Below, in pieces: positions 1 to 7,573 of a stretch of DNA of 14,965 nt. The stretch's first letter is position 1. Each line of letters begins with the position of its first letter. The position numbers and the translations under genes were made by a program. The notes beneath the pieces are model-generated. The model had not been told where the DNA came from. It ran no database searches and saw only the letters and a list, made by a program, of their open reading frames with translations. The stretch is from Deltaproteobacteria bacterium. Lineage in GTDB: Bacteria > Desulfobacterota > Syntrophia > Syntrophales > UBA5619. The stretch covers positions 1-14,965 of the forward strand of contig JAPLJY010000157.1 of the NCBI GenBank assembly GCA_026388345.1, written 5' to 3'.

Positions 1-1
1 C

Positions 2-904
2 CAGGGGCGGCTGATGCGGGTCTACTCCAACGCCTTCGGGAAACACGGCCTCTTCGTCGGCCAGGTTCTCCTTACGATGAGCGACATCACCGACCGCAAG
101 CGTTTTCTGAACATCCGCAACACCCTCTTCACCCTCATGGAGTGGTGGGTCATCACGATCATCAACGAAAACGACACGGTGGCCGTCGATGAGATCAAAT
201 TCGGCGACAACGACCACCTGGCCGCGATGGTGGCCAACATCGTCGAGGCGCACCTGGTCATCAACCTGACGAGCACGGAAGGTCTCTATGACCGGAACCC
301 GACCGACTCCGTGAAGGCGAAACTCATCCCCCTGGTCGCGGAAATCACCCCGGAGATCGAGGCCGCCGCAACCGAAGAGGCAACCCCCGTCGGGATGGGC
401 GGCATGAAGAGCAAGGTCCAGGCCGCGAAAAAGGTCACCGCCTCGGGCATCCCCTACATCATCGCCCCCGGACGGCATGCCGGCGTCCTCCAGGAAATCA
501 TGGACGGGAAGGAGATCGGAACCCTCTTCCTTCCGCCGGCGGAGCACCTGAACAGCCGGAAATACTGGATCGCCTTCACACTGCGTTCCCGGGGCCGCCT
601 CTTCATCGACGACGGGGCAAAAGAGGCCCTCGTCCAGGACGGCAAGAGCCTGTTGCCCTCCGGCGTGACCCAGGTCGAGGGGGATTTTGCCCTCGGCGAC
701 CCGGTGACCTGCGTGGACGCGGCGGGAAATGCGATCGCCAAGGGGCTCACCAACTACAGCGCCGACGAGATCCGGAAGATCATGGGGCTCAAGAGCTCGC
801 GCATCGAGCAGGTCCTGGGCTACAAGGACTACGATGAGGTGATCCACCGGGACAACCTGGCCGTGACGGCGTCGCAGGGAGGAAAGGCCAAGACCGGGGA
901 ATAA
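2..904 (+). CDS. proB: Glutamate 5-kinase, 3' portion (N-terminus outside window)
   Basis: The product phosphorylates glutamate to glutamyl-5-phosphate, the first step of proline synthesis in the cytoplasm. The frame is already open at base 2, and the visible 300 residues lack the N-terminal start, so the gene begins before the window. A downstream ATG at base 14 is internal. Seen: the INENDTVAVDEI segment followed by FGDNDHLAA, a GLYDRNP segment, and GMGGMKSKVQAA, all diagnostic of the amino-acid kinase domain. Behind it lies a C-terminal PUA-type domain (from about NSRKYWIAF to the IHRDNLAVT end), as in the E. coli enzyme. The C-terminus is intact and ends in a Lys/Gly-rich tail. No proA follows; the next genes are on the other strand. 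Identification is firm from these motifs. Confidence 0.96.
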   Translation, partial: QGRLMRVYSNAFGKHGLFVGQVLLTMSDITDRKRFLNIRNTLFTLMEWWVITIINENDTVAVDEIKFGDNDHLAAMVANIVEAHLVINLTSTEGLYDRNPTDSVKAKLIPLVAEITPEIEAAATEEATPVGMGGMKSKVQAAKKVTASGIPYIIAPGRHAGVLQEIMDGKEIGTLFLPPAEHLNSRKYWIAFTLRSRGRLFIDDGAKEALVQDGKSLLPSGVTQVEGDFALGDPVTCVDAAGNAIAKGLTNYSADEIRKIMGLKSSRIEQVLGYKDYDEVIHRDNLAVTASQGGKAKTGE

Positions 905-1159
905 GCCGGCCCCCTTTTCCCCCGACGCTCCCCCAGCAATCGTTTTTTGGATTATTACCTGATAAGAAACCTCATATAAACGGCAGCAGGGACACTTCAC
1001 CCAGTACACCTTGGAATCCGGGGGATGAATTTCGGGGAGACCTTGAACTCTCTGAAAAACGCCTTGGACGAGGCCCTCGCCCGAGCGGCCCAAGACGGTA
1101 GAGTTCTGGAGTGAAAATGATCGAAGCCATCGGTAAAGTATTAATGAATTCGTACATAT

Positions 1160-1187
1160 AAGTCAGTTCAGTGCACTGAACTGACTT
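1160..1187. repeat. Perfect 28-bp palindrome
   Basis: The two 14-base halves (AAGTCAGTTCAGTG and CACTGAACTGACTT) are exact reverse complements with no spacer. This is far longer than expected by chance. It has no T-run on either side and no loop, so it does not look like a terminator. It could be a dimer-binding operator or a recombination or integration scar. It lies beside decayed DNA. Confidence 0.85.
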
Positions 1188-1189
1188 CC

Positions 1190-1220
1190 GGACAGGGGCG
1201 GTTCTGTCCAAATTGGACAG
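1190..1220. repeat. Overlapping short inverted repeats next to the 28-bp palindrome
   Basis: CTGTCCAA at 1204-1211 and TTGGACAG at 1213-1220 form an 8-bp inverted repeat around one base. GGACAG at 1190-1195 can also pair with CTGTCC at 1204-1209, so the central arm has two possible partners. No gene start lies close by. The function is unknown; a protein-binding site or remnant of a mobile element end are both possible. Confidence 0.6.
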
Positions 1221-1316
1221 GCCCAAACCGGACCTGCTGGACGCCTTCCGGTATCCCGTCTTGTATGTCAATGAAAAGCTGGTTAAGAATTGCAGTAACC
1301 AGGGACTGCGCAGAGG

Positions 1317-1441
1317 GCCTCCCGTCGGCATCACGACCAGGGGTCCTTTTTCTCCAGGATATGAACAATAACCTTTTCCTGGAGGGGCCAGAACGTTTCA
1401 AAGCCGAAGACTTTTTTCAGGATGGATTGCGCACGATGCAT
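1317..1441 (-). pseudogene. recQ: RecQ helicase remnant (N-terminal fragment, frameshifted)
   Basis: The minus-strand frame opening with ATG at 1441 reads MHRAQSILKKVFGFETFWPL followed by QEKVIVHILEKKD. This matches the start of RecQ helicases: the aromatic F-x-x-F/W-x-x-x-Q 'motif 0' and the lead-in to motif I. At about 1340-1343 one base appears to be missing. In the neighbouring frame the text continues LVVMPTGG, which is RecQ motif I up to, but not including, the GKS lysine. After that no RecQ sequence is visible in any frame, so the gene breaks off inside the Walker A loop. The original frame meets TGA at 1331-1333. The ATG is only 4 bases behind the upstream helicase stop, as expected of a former operon member. 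A single nonsense or frameshift would not explain the missing roughly 550 residues, so a deletion or replacement must have followed. Confidence 0.8.
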
Positions 1442-1445
1442 GGGA

Positions 1446-3692
1446 TCAAGCATTCCGCAGATCATCCAGGAATTCGGAGGCGGGAGCGACACCTGTTACG
1501 AGCAGATGATCCCGCGCCCGGGTGCAGGCGACGTAGAGGAGGTGGCGTTCCGTGTTGTAGACCTCCTCCAGGTCCGCGTCATCGGCCACCGTTTCGATTC
1601 GTTCCTGGAGGGGAATGACCTCATCATCACAGGCCATCACGGCAACCGCCCTGAATTCCAGACCCTTCGCCAAGTGCATGGTACCGATCGAGACATGGCC
1701 GCTGGTCGTTTCAATGTTCTCATCGAGTGTTTTGAACGGGAACCCGGCATCCCTGACGGCCGCGCATGCGCGATCCATTTCAGCCCCGGAACGGACGAAG
1801 ACACCCATCTCATGGGGCATGACCCCCTCTTTGCCGAGATCCCGAAGCCATGCGTCTACCGTCCGGATTTCATCTTCCGGGCTGCCTAAAACCCGGATGG
1901 TCGGGGGCGGCCCGTTGAATACGGAAATCGTCCCCTCCCGTTTCTCCGCATTGCCGTCCACATCGGACAATTCGGGAGCCAGCAGGCGGTCGGCCTGCAT
2001 CCGGATCTGGTGCGATGTCCGGTAGTTGATGTGCAGGGTCCGCGAGCGTCCCCGGATATCCACACCGACGGATTTCCAGGAGAAGGGCTGCTGGAAGATC
2101 CGCTGTCCCAGATCGCCGGCAAAGAAAAGACCGTTCGGCCTTCCCGCCCCCAGGGCGGCAAGAAACCGCAACTGGGAGATGCTGACGTCCTGCGCCTCAT
2201 CGACGACGGTAAACTCGAAGGGCGGATGTTTTCGGCCGACAAGCTGAACGGCCAGCCGACTGAACAATCCGGCATAGGTGATCAGATCCCGGGCCTTCAA
2301 CCGGGAACGGACACGATCGAAAATGGACCAGAGGACGACACGCTGCTGCTCCGGCAGGCGCGTTTTTCTCCCCAGCCGCCGGACATCCCGATAGGCCTCC
2401 CAGGAATCCAGTTGCCAGGCGTCAACGACCTCCTCCCATTCCGTCATCAGGAAACGGGCGCTGAATCCGCCAGCGAGCTCATTCCCCGCGGCTTGCCGCG
2501 GGGTAAGCGAGCAGAGACGACGGTAGTCGCTCCTCTCAAGGATCGAAGATTCCCCGCAGCCTGCTGCGGGGAGCTTCAATTTCGTGCCATCGGCCTTTCC
2601 TGCCGCCTCCACCAAGAGCTGACGGATCACGTCGCGGGATGCCATGTTGGGCCGGCCAAACTGCAATTCGTAGAGACGCCTGCCGATGTCATTGATGGCG
2701 TGAACTTCCAGGCGTTCGGCCAGACGCGGTTCGTTGTGGATCAAGCGCCTGATCTTGGTGCGCAAGGCATTGGCCAGGGTGTCGGAAAAGGTCGTGAGGA
2801 GCACCCGCGCATCGGGGTTGCACCGGGCCAGAAAAACGGCCCGGTGCAGGGCAACGATGGTTTTCCCCGTACCTGCCGATCCCGATACCCTTGTGGAACC
2901 GCTGTATTCCTTTTCCACCCACTGCCGCTGTTCCGGATGGAGAAAGATGGTCCATTTCTCCCAGGGATAGGCCAGGGCGCGTTCCAGTTCTTCGACATTA
3001 TTCATCACTCGGAAACGTCGCTGGGCATCGGGGTGGTCGAAAGGTGATGGGGAAACACTGACCGGTGTATTCGCTTGCAAAGGTGACGGGCGAATACTGT
3101 ACTGTATGGTTGCCCGCAATGGTTGCGTCGTGATCGGTATGCCACCAGTGGCCAACTGGAGGAGAGCTTCCGCCGCCTCAGCAGGCAGGTGATCCGTCAA
3201 TGCCAGGAGGGCGTCTTCGTCGGCCTTCTGCACATCATCCAGCCACTCCGCTGGCACACCGTAACCGAGGAGCGCCTCCGCGGCAACATGGGCAAACAGC
3301 AGAGCTTTGGGTATGGCCGGTTCTTCTGCCTTCCTGTAAACGGGAATGACGATTTCTTCGACCCGCTCTCGGATCTCCACCAACTGCGCGGCCCCGGTCT
3401 GTGGGTGGGTTTCCAGTTTCCGCCGTTCGGCCCAATGATAGGCCGTGTCATGATGGCCGACATAACACAGAAGCAGGCTCTCTTCCGACCTGTGAACAAT
3501 CAGCCGGAGATCGCTGCCGACCCGCACCGACCAGAAGTGCTTGTCCTTTGCCTTGTCCAGCTTGTGGAACTGCATGCTCGGACTGGCCGGATTCAGTTGC
3601 AGATCAAAGGCTGTGGTCTTGACGAGCTTCTGCTCTTCGCCGGTGAGTCTGGCGAGGCTGTCGGTGAACGTGTCGGCGATTCGGAAGTTCAT
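1446..3692 (-). CDS. UvrD/Rep-like superfamily 1 helicase with RelE-like N-terminal domain
   Basis: A 748-residue protein. Residues about 1-95 look like a RelE/ParE-fold domain (LNPASPSMQFHKLD, FWSVRVGSDLRLIVH, YVGHHDTAYHWAERRK). A linker of about 150 residues follows. The helicase core then shows Walker A GSAGTGKT (271-278), DEAQD (498-502), motif III FFAGDLGQ (523-530), the motif IV region LHINYRTSHQ (553-562), motif V HLAKGLEF (673-680) and motif VI YVACTRARDH (720-729). It is presumably an ATP-driven DNA translocase or helicase acting on defence or repair substrates. The start at 3692 places it 12 bases behind the upstream gene, supporting co-transcription. Residues about 372-406 are encoded by an inserted palindromic repeat, yet the frame is open. 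Family-level function is clear. Whether the RelE-like part still cuts RNA is unknown; such fusions are generally not shown to be toxins. Confidence 0.88.
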   Translation of the reverse strand: MNFRIADTFTDSLARLTGEEQKLVKTTAFDLQLNPASPSMQFHKLDKAKDKHFWSVRVGSDLRLIVHRSEESLLLCYVGHHDTAYHWAERRKLETHPQTGAAQLVEIRERVEEIVIPVYRKAEEPAIPKALLFAHVAAEALLGYGVPAEWLDDVQKADEDALLALTDHLPAEAAEALLQLATGGIPITTQPLRATIQYSIRPSPLQANTPVSVSPSPFDHPDAQRRFRVMNNVEELERALAYPWEKWTIFLHPEQRQWVEKEYSGSTRVSGSAGTGKTIVALHRAVFLARCNPDARVLLTTFSDTLANALRTKIRRLIHNEPRLAERLEVHAINDIGRRLYELQFGRPNMASRDVIRQLLVEAAGKADGTKLKLPAAGCGESSILERSDYRRLCSLTPRQAAGNELAGGFSARFLMTEWEEVVDAWQLDSWEAYRDVRRLGRKTRLPEQQRVVLWSIFDRVRSRLKARDLITYAGLFSRLAVQLVGRKHPPFEFTVVDEAQDVSISQLRFLAALGAGRPNGLFFAGDLGQRIFQQPFSWKSVGVDIRGRSRTLHINYRTSHQIRMQADRLLAPELSDVDGNAEKREGTISVFNGPPPTIRVLGSPEDEIRTVDAWLRDLGKEGVMPHEMGVFVRSGAEMDRACAAVRDAGFPFKTLDENIETTSGHVSIGTMHLAKGLEFRAVAVMACDDEVIPLQERIETVADDADLEEVYNTERHLLYVACTRARDHLLVTGVAPASEFLDDLRNA
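2476..2578. repeat. REP/BIME-like paired palindromic element inside the helicase gene
   Basis: Two hairpins, about 52 bases apart, flank a short central segment. The first has arms CCCCGCGG (2484-2491) and CCGCGGGG (2496-2503) with loop CTTG. The second has arms CCCCGCAG (2552-2559) and CTGCGGGG (2564-2571) with loop CCTG, and an outer GAAG/CTTC stem (2545-2548 and 2574-2577). The central part holds an imperfect dyad around CGACGGTAGTCG. This architecture is that of a paired REP element. It lies wholly within codons for residues about 372-406 of the helicase, between the motif I and motif II regions, and adds no stop. The matching peptide contains PRQAAGNE, a typical translation of this repeat type as I remember it. 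Its length is compatible with the frame. Confidence 0.82.
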
Positions 3693-3704
3693 AAGATACT
3701 ATTA

Positions 3705-4556
3705 TTAATTGGTTACACCCGTGACATGTAGTCGTGATATAAAATTCGGACCTAACGGATTTACAACAGATTCAATTAAACATTTTATAGAAACGGCTGG
3801 TTTAAGCATCGAGTAAATATAATTTACGTTATTCTGGTTTCCAAAGATTGAAAAGCTATAATCACCGGCCGGTATTGGCTGATCAGCTCTTATTCGCAGC
3901 TTCCCAATATTTTTGAATTTATTGAAATCAAATATTTCGCATTGAAGTTCAACTGGTTCATTTTGAAGTTTTGTTGGTAGATCAAACAATTTCCTATCAT
4001 CAAACTTCACATCAGCTCTTAGAACTATTTCTGGATTTATTCCAGAACCAGCTGAAATATACTCTAGCTTCCCTGGCTCAAGCATATGGGCAAGATCTTG
4101 ATAAGCCGGAAGAGCTTTTTCTGCTATTTGATAGATTGGCCCATTGAATTGATAGTGATTATCACCGATTTGAAACGACACTTGTTGGCTATTGCTGATT
4201 TCAACCCTAGGTTTGTCTTCTGTACTTTTTAAAGAACATATTAGCTTCAGAAAATTAAAAGTTTCTTTTGTATATTCCCATAGATTTTGAGGACCTAACG
4301 TGCTGATAAATGGCATCGCAAATTGGACACCGGAAATAACTATCTCAAATTTTGTAAGAAAAGAACCTCGCTCAAATTGCGAAGCTCTCAGAAAAAACGC
4401 TTCACGATCCTTGGCGCTAATTCTTTGCGATTCTGTCATGGTGAGATAAGTCTTATCGACAACGGATTGGAAATTGTCCCATGCCTTTATTACCAAATGG
4501 ATTGGAACGCCTTCGCGAAAAACCGGTCCATCTAATTTGAACTCGAAGTTTTCCAT
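3705..4556 (-). CDS. Hypothetical protein, AT-rich, defence-island neighbour
   Basis: A 283-residue protein I do not recognise. It begins MENFEFKLDGPVF and is preceded by GGGAG about 9 bases before the ATG. There is no signal peptide, no clear membrane helix, no nucleotide-binding loop and no Cys or His metal cluster. The N-terminal part is mixed helix and strand, with a hydrophobic stretch near FEIVISGVQFAMPFISTL; the rest (about residues 120-283) looks beta-rich (ISNSQQVSFQIGDNHYQF, VELQCEIFDF, SFSIFG). Base composition is strikingly AT-richer than every neighbouring gene, a sign of separate acquisition. It sits 52 bases behind mod and 12 bases before the helicase, so it is probably co-transcribed with them. 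A role as sensor or adaptor for the helicase is only inference from position. Confidence 0.8.
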   Translation of the reverse strand: MENFEFKLDGPVFREGVPIHLVIKAWDNFQSVVDKTYLTMTESQRISAKDREAFFLRASQFERGSFLTKFEIVISGVQFAMPFISTLGPQNLWEYTKETFNFLKLICSLKSTEDKPRVEISNSQQVSFQIGDNHYQFNGPIYQIAEKALPAYQDLAHMLEPGKLEYISAGSGINPEIVLRADVKFDDRKLFDLPTKLQNEPVELQCEIFDFNKFKNIGKLRIRADQPIPAGDYSFSIFGNQNNVNYIYSMLKPAVSIKCLIESVVNPLGPNFISRLHVTGVTN

Positions 4557-4608
4557 ATTATCCGACTCCCTTTGCCAACATAAGTTTCAGGACATACAAG
4601 CCCCGATT

Positions 4609-7479
4609 TCATAACTTCACCTTGAACACCTTCATCACCTCATCCCCTAAATGGTTGATCACCTTCACGGCGATGCGGCCGGAGGTGGGTTTGTCGAAGG
4701 GGCGGGAGGTGTCGCTGTTGAGGGTGGCCCAGGCCTCCTCGTTGATCTCGGCTTTGAGGGTGGTCTTCAGGGATTTGTAGGGATCGTTTGCCCCCAGAAA
4801 GTAGGCGTGGCGGACGAAGAAGCTCTCCTCGTTATAGTCCGTGTCGATGAACCAGCAGGCAATGCCTTCGGCGCCATCGCTACGCACCTCGCCGGTATTG
4901 GGGTGGAAGACATCCACACCGTTTACCTTTACCCGGATCTGGCCGTTTTCGGCGTCGAGGACGTCGATGTCCGGCTCGCCGAAGATGACGAACAGATTGC
5001 CCTTGCCCGTGTTCTTCAGGTCGTCGGCCATGTGGAGGTCGGCATTCATCCGGGCTTTGAGGACGGGGATACGGCCCAGTTTGTCGAACTCCGTAGAGTG
5101 GGCATCGTAGTTGAAGGCGTTGGCGATGAGGACATCGAAGTCGGCATCCCCCGCCTCGCGGGCAGCGGCCACCAGATCGGGACGGGAGACGGTGCCGAAT
5201 TCGGGGCCGATGAAGATGGCGGCACGCTTTTCGATTTCACTCCCCCCCTCCCTGCCCTCTCCCGCGAGGGGAGAGGGTTTTGTAGCACCTTCGATATATC
5301 GGCCTTCGGCGCAGATCAGTTTTCCCGGCCAGGGTGTGAGGGATGTGAAGGCGATCCGGTCTTCCTTATGGGCCTGCTGGACGCCAGCAGTCTTAAGGTT
5401 CTCCAGAATCATCTGGGCAAAATCCTTTACCTCGCCGTAACCGTCTTTGGCTTCCTTAATGCCGTCGATCAGTTCGTTGTCTTCATCCACACCCAAGACA
5501 CGATGGGGCGAAAGGCTCTCGACGGTGAAGGGACCGGCGACGCGGACCGTCTTTTTGTCGTCGTAGGGCTTGTCGTAGAGGTACTCAAACTCGGCCTTGG
5601 CAGTAATGGAGGCGTCGATCTCCTTCTGGCGAGATATGCGCTGCTGCCACCATTCGGCGTGGAGTTGCTTCGCCGTGGCGGGCCACTTGGCATCTGCCTC
5701 ACGGGGGATTTCCCATTCTTCCCAATTCTTTTTCAGTGCTTCATTGAACTGTCGGCGCAGTGGTTCCAGACTCTCCTGGAACTTCTCCCAGATGACGTTG
5801 ATCTCGGTGTTGTTGGCGATGGATTTGAGGGTGATATGGGGCACCCGTTCATAGACAAAGCCCTGACGGATGTTGCCGCGGGTCGGTGCATGGGATGGCT
5901 CGGTCCGGGTGGCTTCGCCCTCTTTTATCTGGCCGTCACGGCTGTCGGCGAGGAGGTAATATGGGTAGCGGGCGCCCATGATGCGGGCACGGGCCAGGGC
6001 AAGGGCGACGCGGGAGGTGTCGATGGTGATCCAGCGCCGGCCCCACTGCTCGGAGACATAGGTGGTCGTGCCGGACCCGCAGGTGGGATCAAGGACGAGG
6101 TCACCGGGGTCGGTAGCCATGAGGATACAGCGTTCCACTACTTTCGCATAAGTCTGAACCACATAGCTCTTTTGGGTAGCAAATGTGCTCTCTTTTGTAT
6201 CATCCCACCAGTTTGTAAATCGGACGACGGGAAAATCTTCAGCGTAACGCACGTATGTAAGTGTTGAACTCACATCAAGAATACGTGAAGCTTTCATTAG
6301 ATTTTTGAAGCCATTAACGTTTGTTTTCCAGAAAGTCCCTCTAGACGGGCGGAAATCGGCACCTTGGAAGTTTATGGCAAAGGCACTATTCTCTCCTCCA
6401 CTCTGAGATACAAGTGGAGCAGTTATGAACCGCCGACCTTCTAATACCTCTTTTTCATCTCTTTTTTCGGCTACGGTAAGTCGCCTACGATTACCCTCGG
6501 CTTCTTCGATCCAAGTATATCCCTGGTCGAGCGCCTTTCTGCTGCGGAAATGGTATAGCTGTCGATACTTTATCCTGTCTTTATCTCTACAGTACCAAAG
6601 GAGATAATCGTTAACGGAATCTAACCCTGCTCCACTCTTTCCAACGGTTTTGATAAATGGTATCAGTGCGAGAGAATTTGATTCCCCAAATACCTCATCC
6701 ATAACAGTCCGCACACGGTGAACGTTTTCTTCCCCGATCTGGACGAAGATCGAGCCACTTTCCGTCAGCAGATCCCGCGCCACGGTCAGGCGGTCGCGGA
6801 GATAGGTCAGGTAGGAGTGAATCCCGTCCCGCCAGGTGTCGCGGAAGGCCTTCACCTGCTCTGGCTCACGGGTGATGTGGTCGGTGTTGCCGTCCTTCAC
6901 GTCGCGGCTCGTCGTGGACCACTGGAAGTTGGAGTTGAACTTGATGCCATAGGGCGGGTCGAGATAGATGCACTGGACCTTGCCCCGCAAGCCTTCACGT
7001 TCGGCGAGGGAGGCCATGACCTGGAGGCTGTCACCCAGGATCATGCGGTTCGTCCAGTTGGCGTCGTGCTGGTAAAATTCGGTCTTGGCGGCTTCGGTGG
7101 GGATGCCGTTGAAGTCGGCGAAGATGTCCGTCTGGAAACCGGTCTTTTGCGCCTCCGTTTTCTCGGATTGCCGCAGCAGATCGTCGATCAGGACCTTGGG
7201 CTTGATCTTCTCCTGGATGTAGAGGGGCGGGGCATGGACCACCAGGTCCGACCAATCCTGCTCGTCCTTGCCGCGCCAGACGAGCTGCGGGTCGAGGTCG
7301 CGGTTGCGGCCGGCTTTCTCCTTTTCCAGACCGGCGGCGCCGCGCTCATAGGCGACGCGGAGCGGCTGCTCCTCCTCTTTCCGCATGACCGACTGGTATT
7401 CGGCGGTGGGGATATGCTTGCGCCGGGCCTCATCGTGGGTGAGGGTTTCGACGGTCTTTTTGCTGTCCTTGTTGGCCAT
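4609..7479 (-). CDS. mod: Type III-like DNA adenine methyltransferase (Mod), long form
   Basis: Transfers methyl groups from S-adenosylmethionine to DNA, most likely to the N6 of adenine, as modification partner of the Res-like gene upstream. The 956-residue product carries catalytic DPPY at 174-177, then the SAM-binding motif DPTCGSGTT at 464-472. This order (catalytic motif first) is that of beta-class Mod enzymes. The long segment between (about 200-450) would contain the target recognition region. Residues about 500-956 form a large C-terminal extension without motifs I know; classical Mod proteins are near 650 residues. I chose the ATG at 7479 because GAAGGA precedes it by about 7 bases; an in-frame GTG at 7494 would add five residues. 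Residues about 733-749 come from an inserted palindromic repeat. It is separated from res by a toxin-antitoxin module, and the order res then mod is the reverse of the usual type III operon. Confidence 0.92.
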   Translation of the reverse strand: MANKDSKKTVETLTHDEARRKHIPTAEYQSVMRKEEEQPLRVAYERGAAGLEKEKAGRNRDLDPQLVWRGKDEQDWSDLVVHAPPLYIQEKIKPKVLIDDLLRQSEKTEAQKTGFQTDIFADFNGIPTEAAKTEFYQHDANWTNRMILGDSLQVMASLAEREGLRGKVQCIYLDPPYGIKFNSNFQWSTTSRDVKDGNTDHITREPEQVKAFRDTWRDGIHSYLTYLRDRLTVARDLLTESGSIFVQIGEENVHRVRTVMDEVFGESNSLALIPFIKTVGKSGAGLDSVNDYLLWYCRDKDRIKYRQLYHFRSRKALDQGYTWIEEAEGNRRRLTVAEKRDEKEVLEGRRFITAPLVSQSGGENSAFAINFQGADFRPSRGTFWKTNVNGFKNLMKASRILDVSSTLTYVRYAEDFPVVRFTNWWDDTKESTFATQKSYVVQTYAKVVERCILMATDPGDLVLDPTCGSGTTTYVSEQWGRRWITIDTSRVALALARARIMGARYPYYLLADSRDGQIKEGEATRTEPSHAPTRGNIRQGFVYERVPHITLKSIANNTEINVIWEKFQESLEPLRRQFNEALKKNWEEWEIPREADAKWPATAKQLHAEWWQQRISRQKEIDASITAKAEFEYLYDKPYDDKKTVRVAGPFTVESLSPHRVLGVDEDNELIDGIKEAKDGYGEVKDFAQMILENLKTAGVQQAHKEDRIAFTSLTPWPGKLICAEGRYIEGATKPSPLAGEGREGGSEIEKRAAIFIGPEFGTVSRPDLVAAAREAGDADFDVLIANAFNYDAHSTEFDKLGRIPVLKARMNADLHMADDLKNTGKGNLFVIFGEPDIDVLDAENGQIRVKVNGVDVFHPNTGEVRSDGAEGIACWFIDTDYNEESFFVRHAYFLGANDPYKSLKTTLKAEINEEAWATLNSDTSRPFDKPTSGRIAVKVINHLGDEVMKVFKVKL
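5233..5283. repeat. Short GC-rich palindromic interspersed repeat inside mod
   Basis: A stem CCCTCTCCC (5255-5263) pairs with GGGAGAGGG (5269-5277) around a 5-base loop, flanked by a C-run (5242-5247). Read in the mod frame it yields KPSPLAGEGREGGSEIE. I recognise PSPLAGEG as the usual translation of a widespread proteobacterial intergenic palindrome. It interrupts an otherwise ordinary run between CAEGRYIEG and KRAAIFIGPEFG in the C-terminal extension of the methyltransferase and keeps the frame. Confidence 0.78.
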
Positions 7480-7530
7480 GTATTTATCCTTCACTCTTTT
7501 CGATGACTTTCCAATACCCGCCCTTATGCG

Positions 7531-7554
7531 TTTTCCCCGAACCTTTCCCCGAAC
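7531..7554. repeat. Two tandem 12-bp repeats upstream of mod
   Basis: TTTTCCCCGAAC at 7531-7542 is followed immediately by CTTTCCCCGAAC at 7543-7554, with only the first base different. The pair lies in the 94-base gap before the mod start. It could be a regulator site controlling mod, or chance duplication. No clear promoter motif was found beside it. Confidence 0.5.
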
Positions 7555-7573
7555 TTTAGGAGGCCGTCGCTAT

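Larger units (their letters stand above)
905..1316. other. Intergenic region without a confident gene, between converging genes
   Basis: No convincing gene is seen here. A T-run at about 944-949 follows proB, but I find no clear GC hairpin in front of it. A tiny plus-strand frame at 1025-1114 (29 residues, starting MNFGETLNSLKNALDEALA) has fair codon character but no recognisable family. On the minus strand around 975-1025 one frame reads KVYWVKCPCCRLYEV, resembling half a zinc ribbon, but it has no start or second Cys pair. I treat both as possible debris of decayed genes. The strongest structures are the palindromes at 1160-1220. Confidence 0.5.

Noticed and set aside
1025..1114. Small plus-strand gene of 29 codons between proB and the helicase
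   Set aside because: It is too short to judge, has no family match I know and lies in visibly decayed DNA; mentioned in the region entry only.
2484..2571. The paired palindromes as a two-repeat CRISPR
   Set aside because: Each repeat is a self-complementary hairpin of about 20 bases, the two differ in sequence and loop, only one spacer-like gap exists, and no cas genes are nearby. A REP-type element fits better.
4651..6267. Long plus-strand open frame opposite mod (538 codons)
   Set aside because: Antisense shadow of the methyltransferase; no ribosome site or recognisable domain, and it stops where the codon bias of mod changes.
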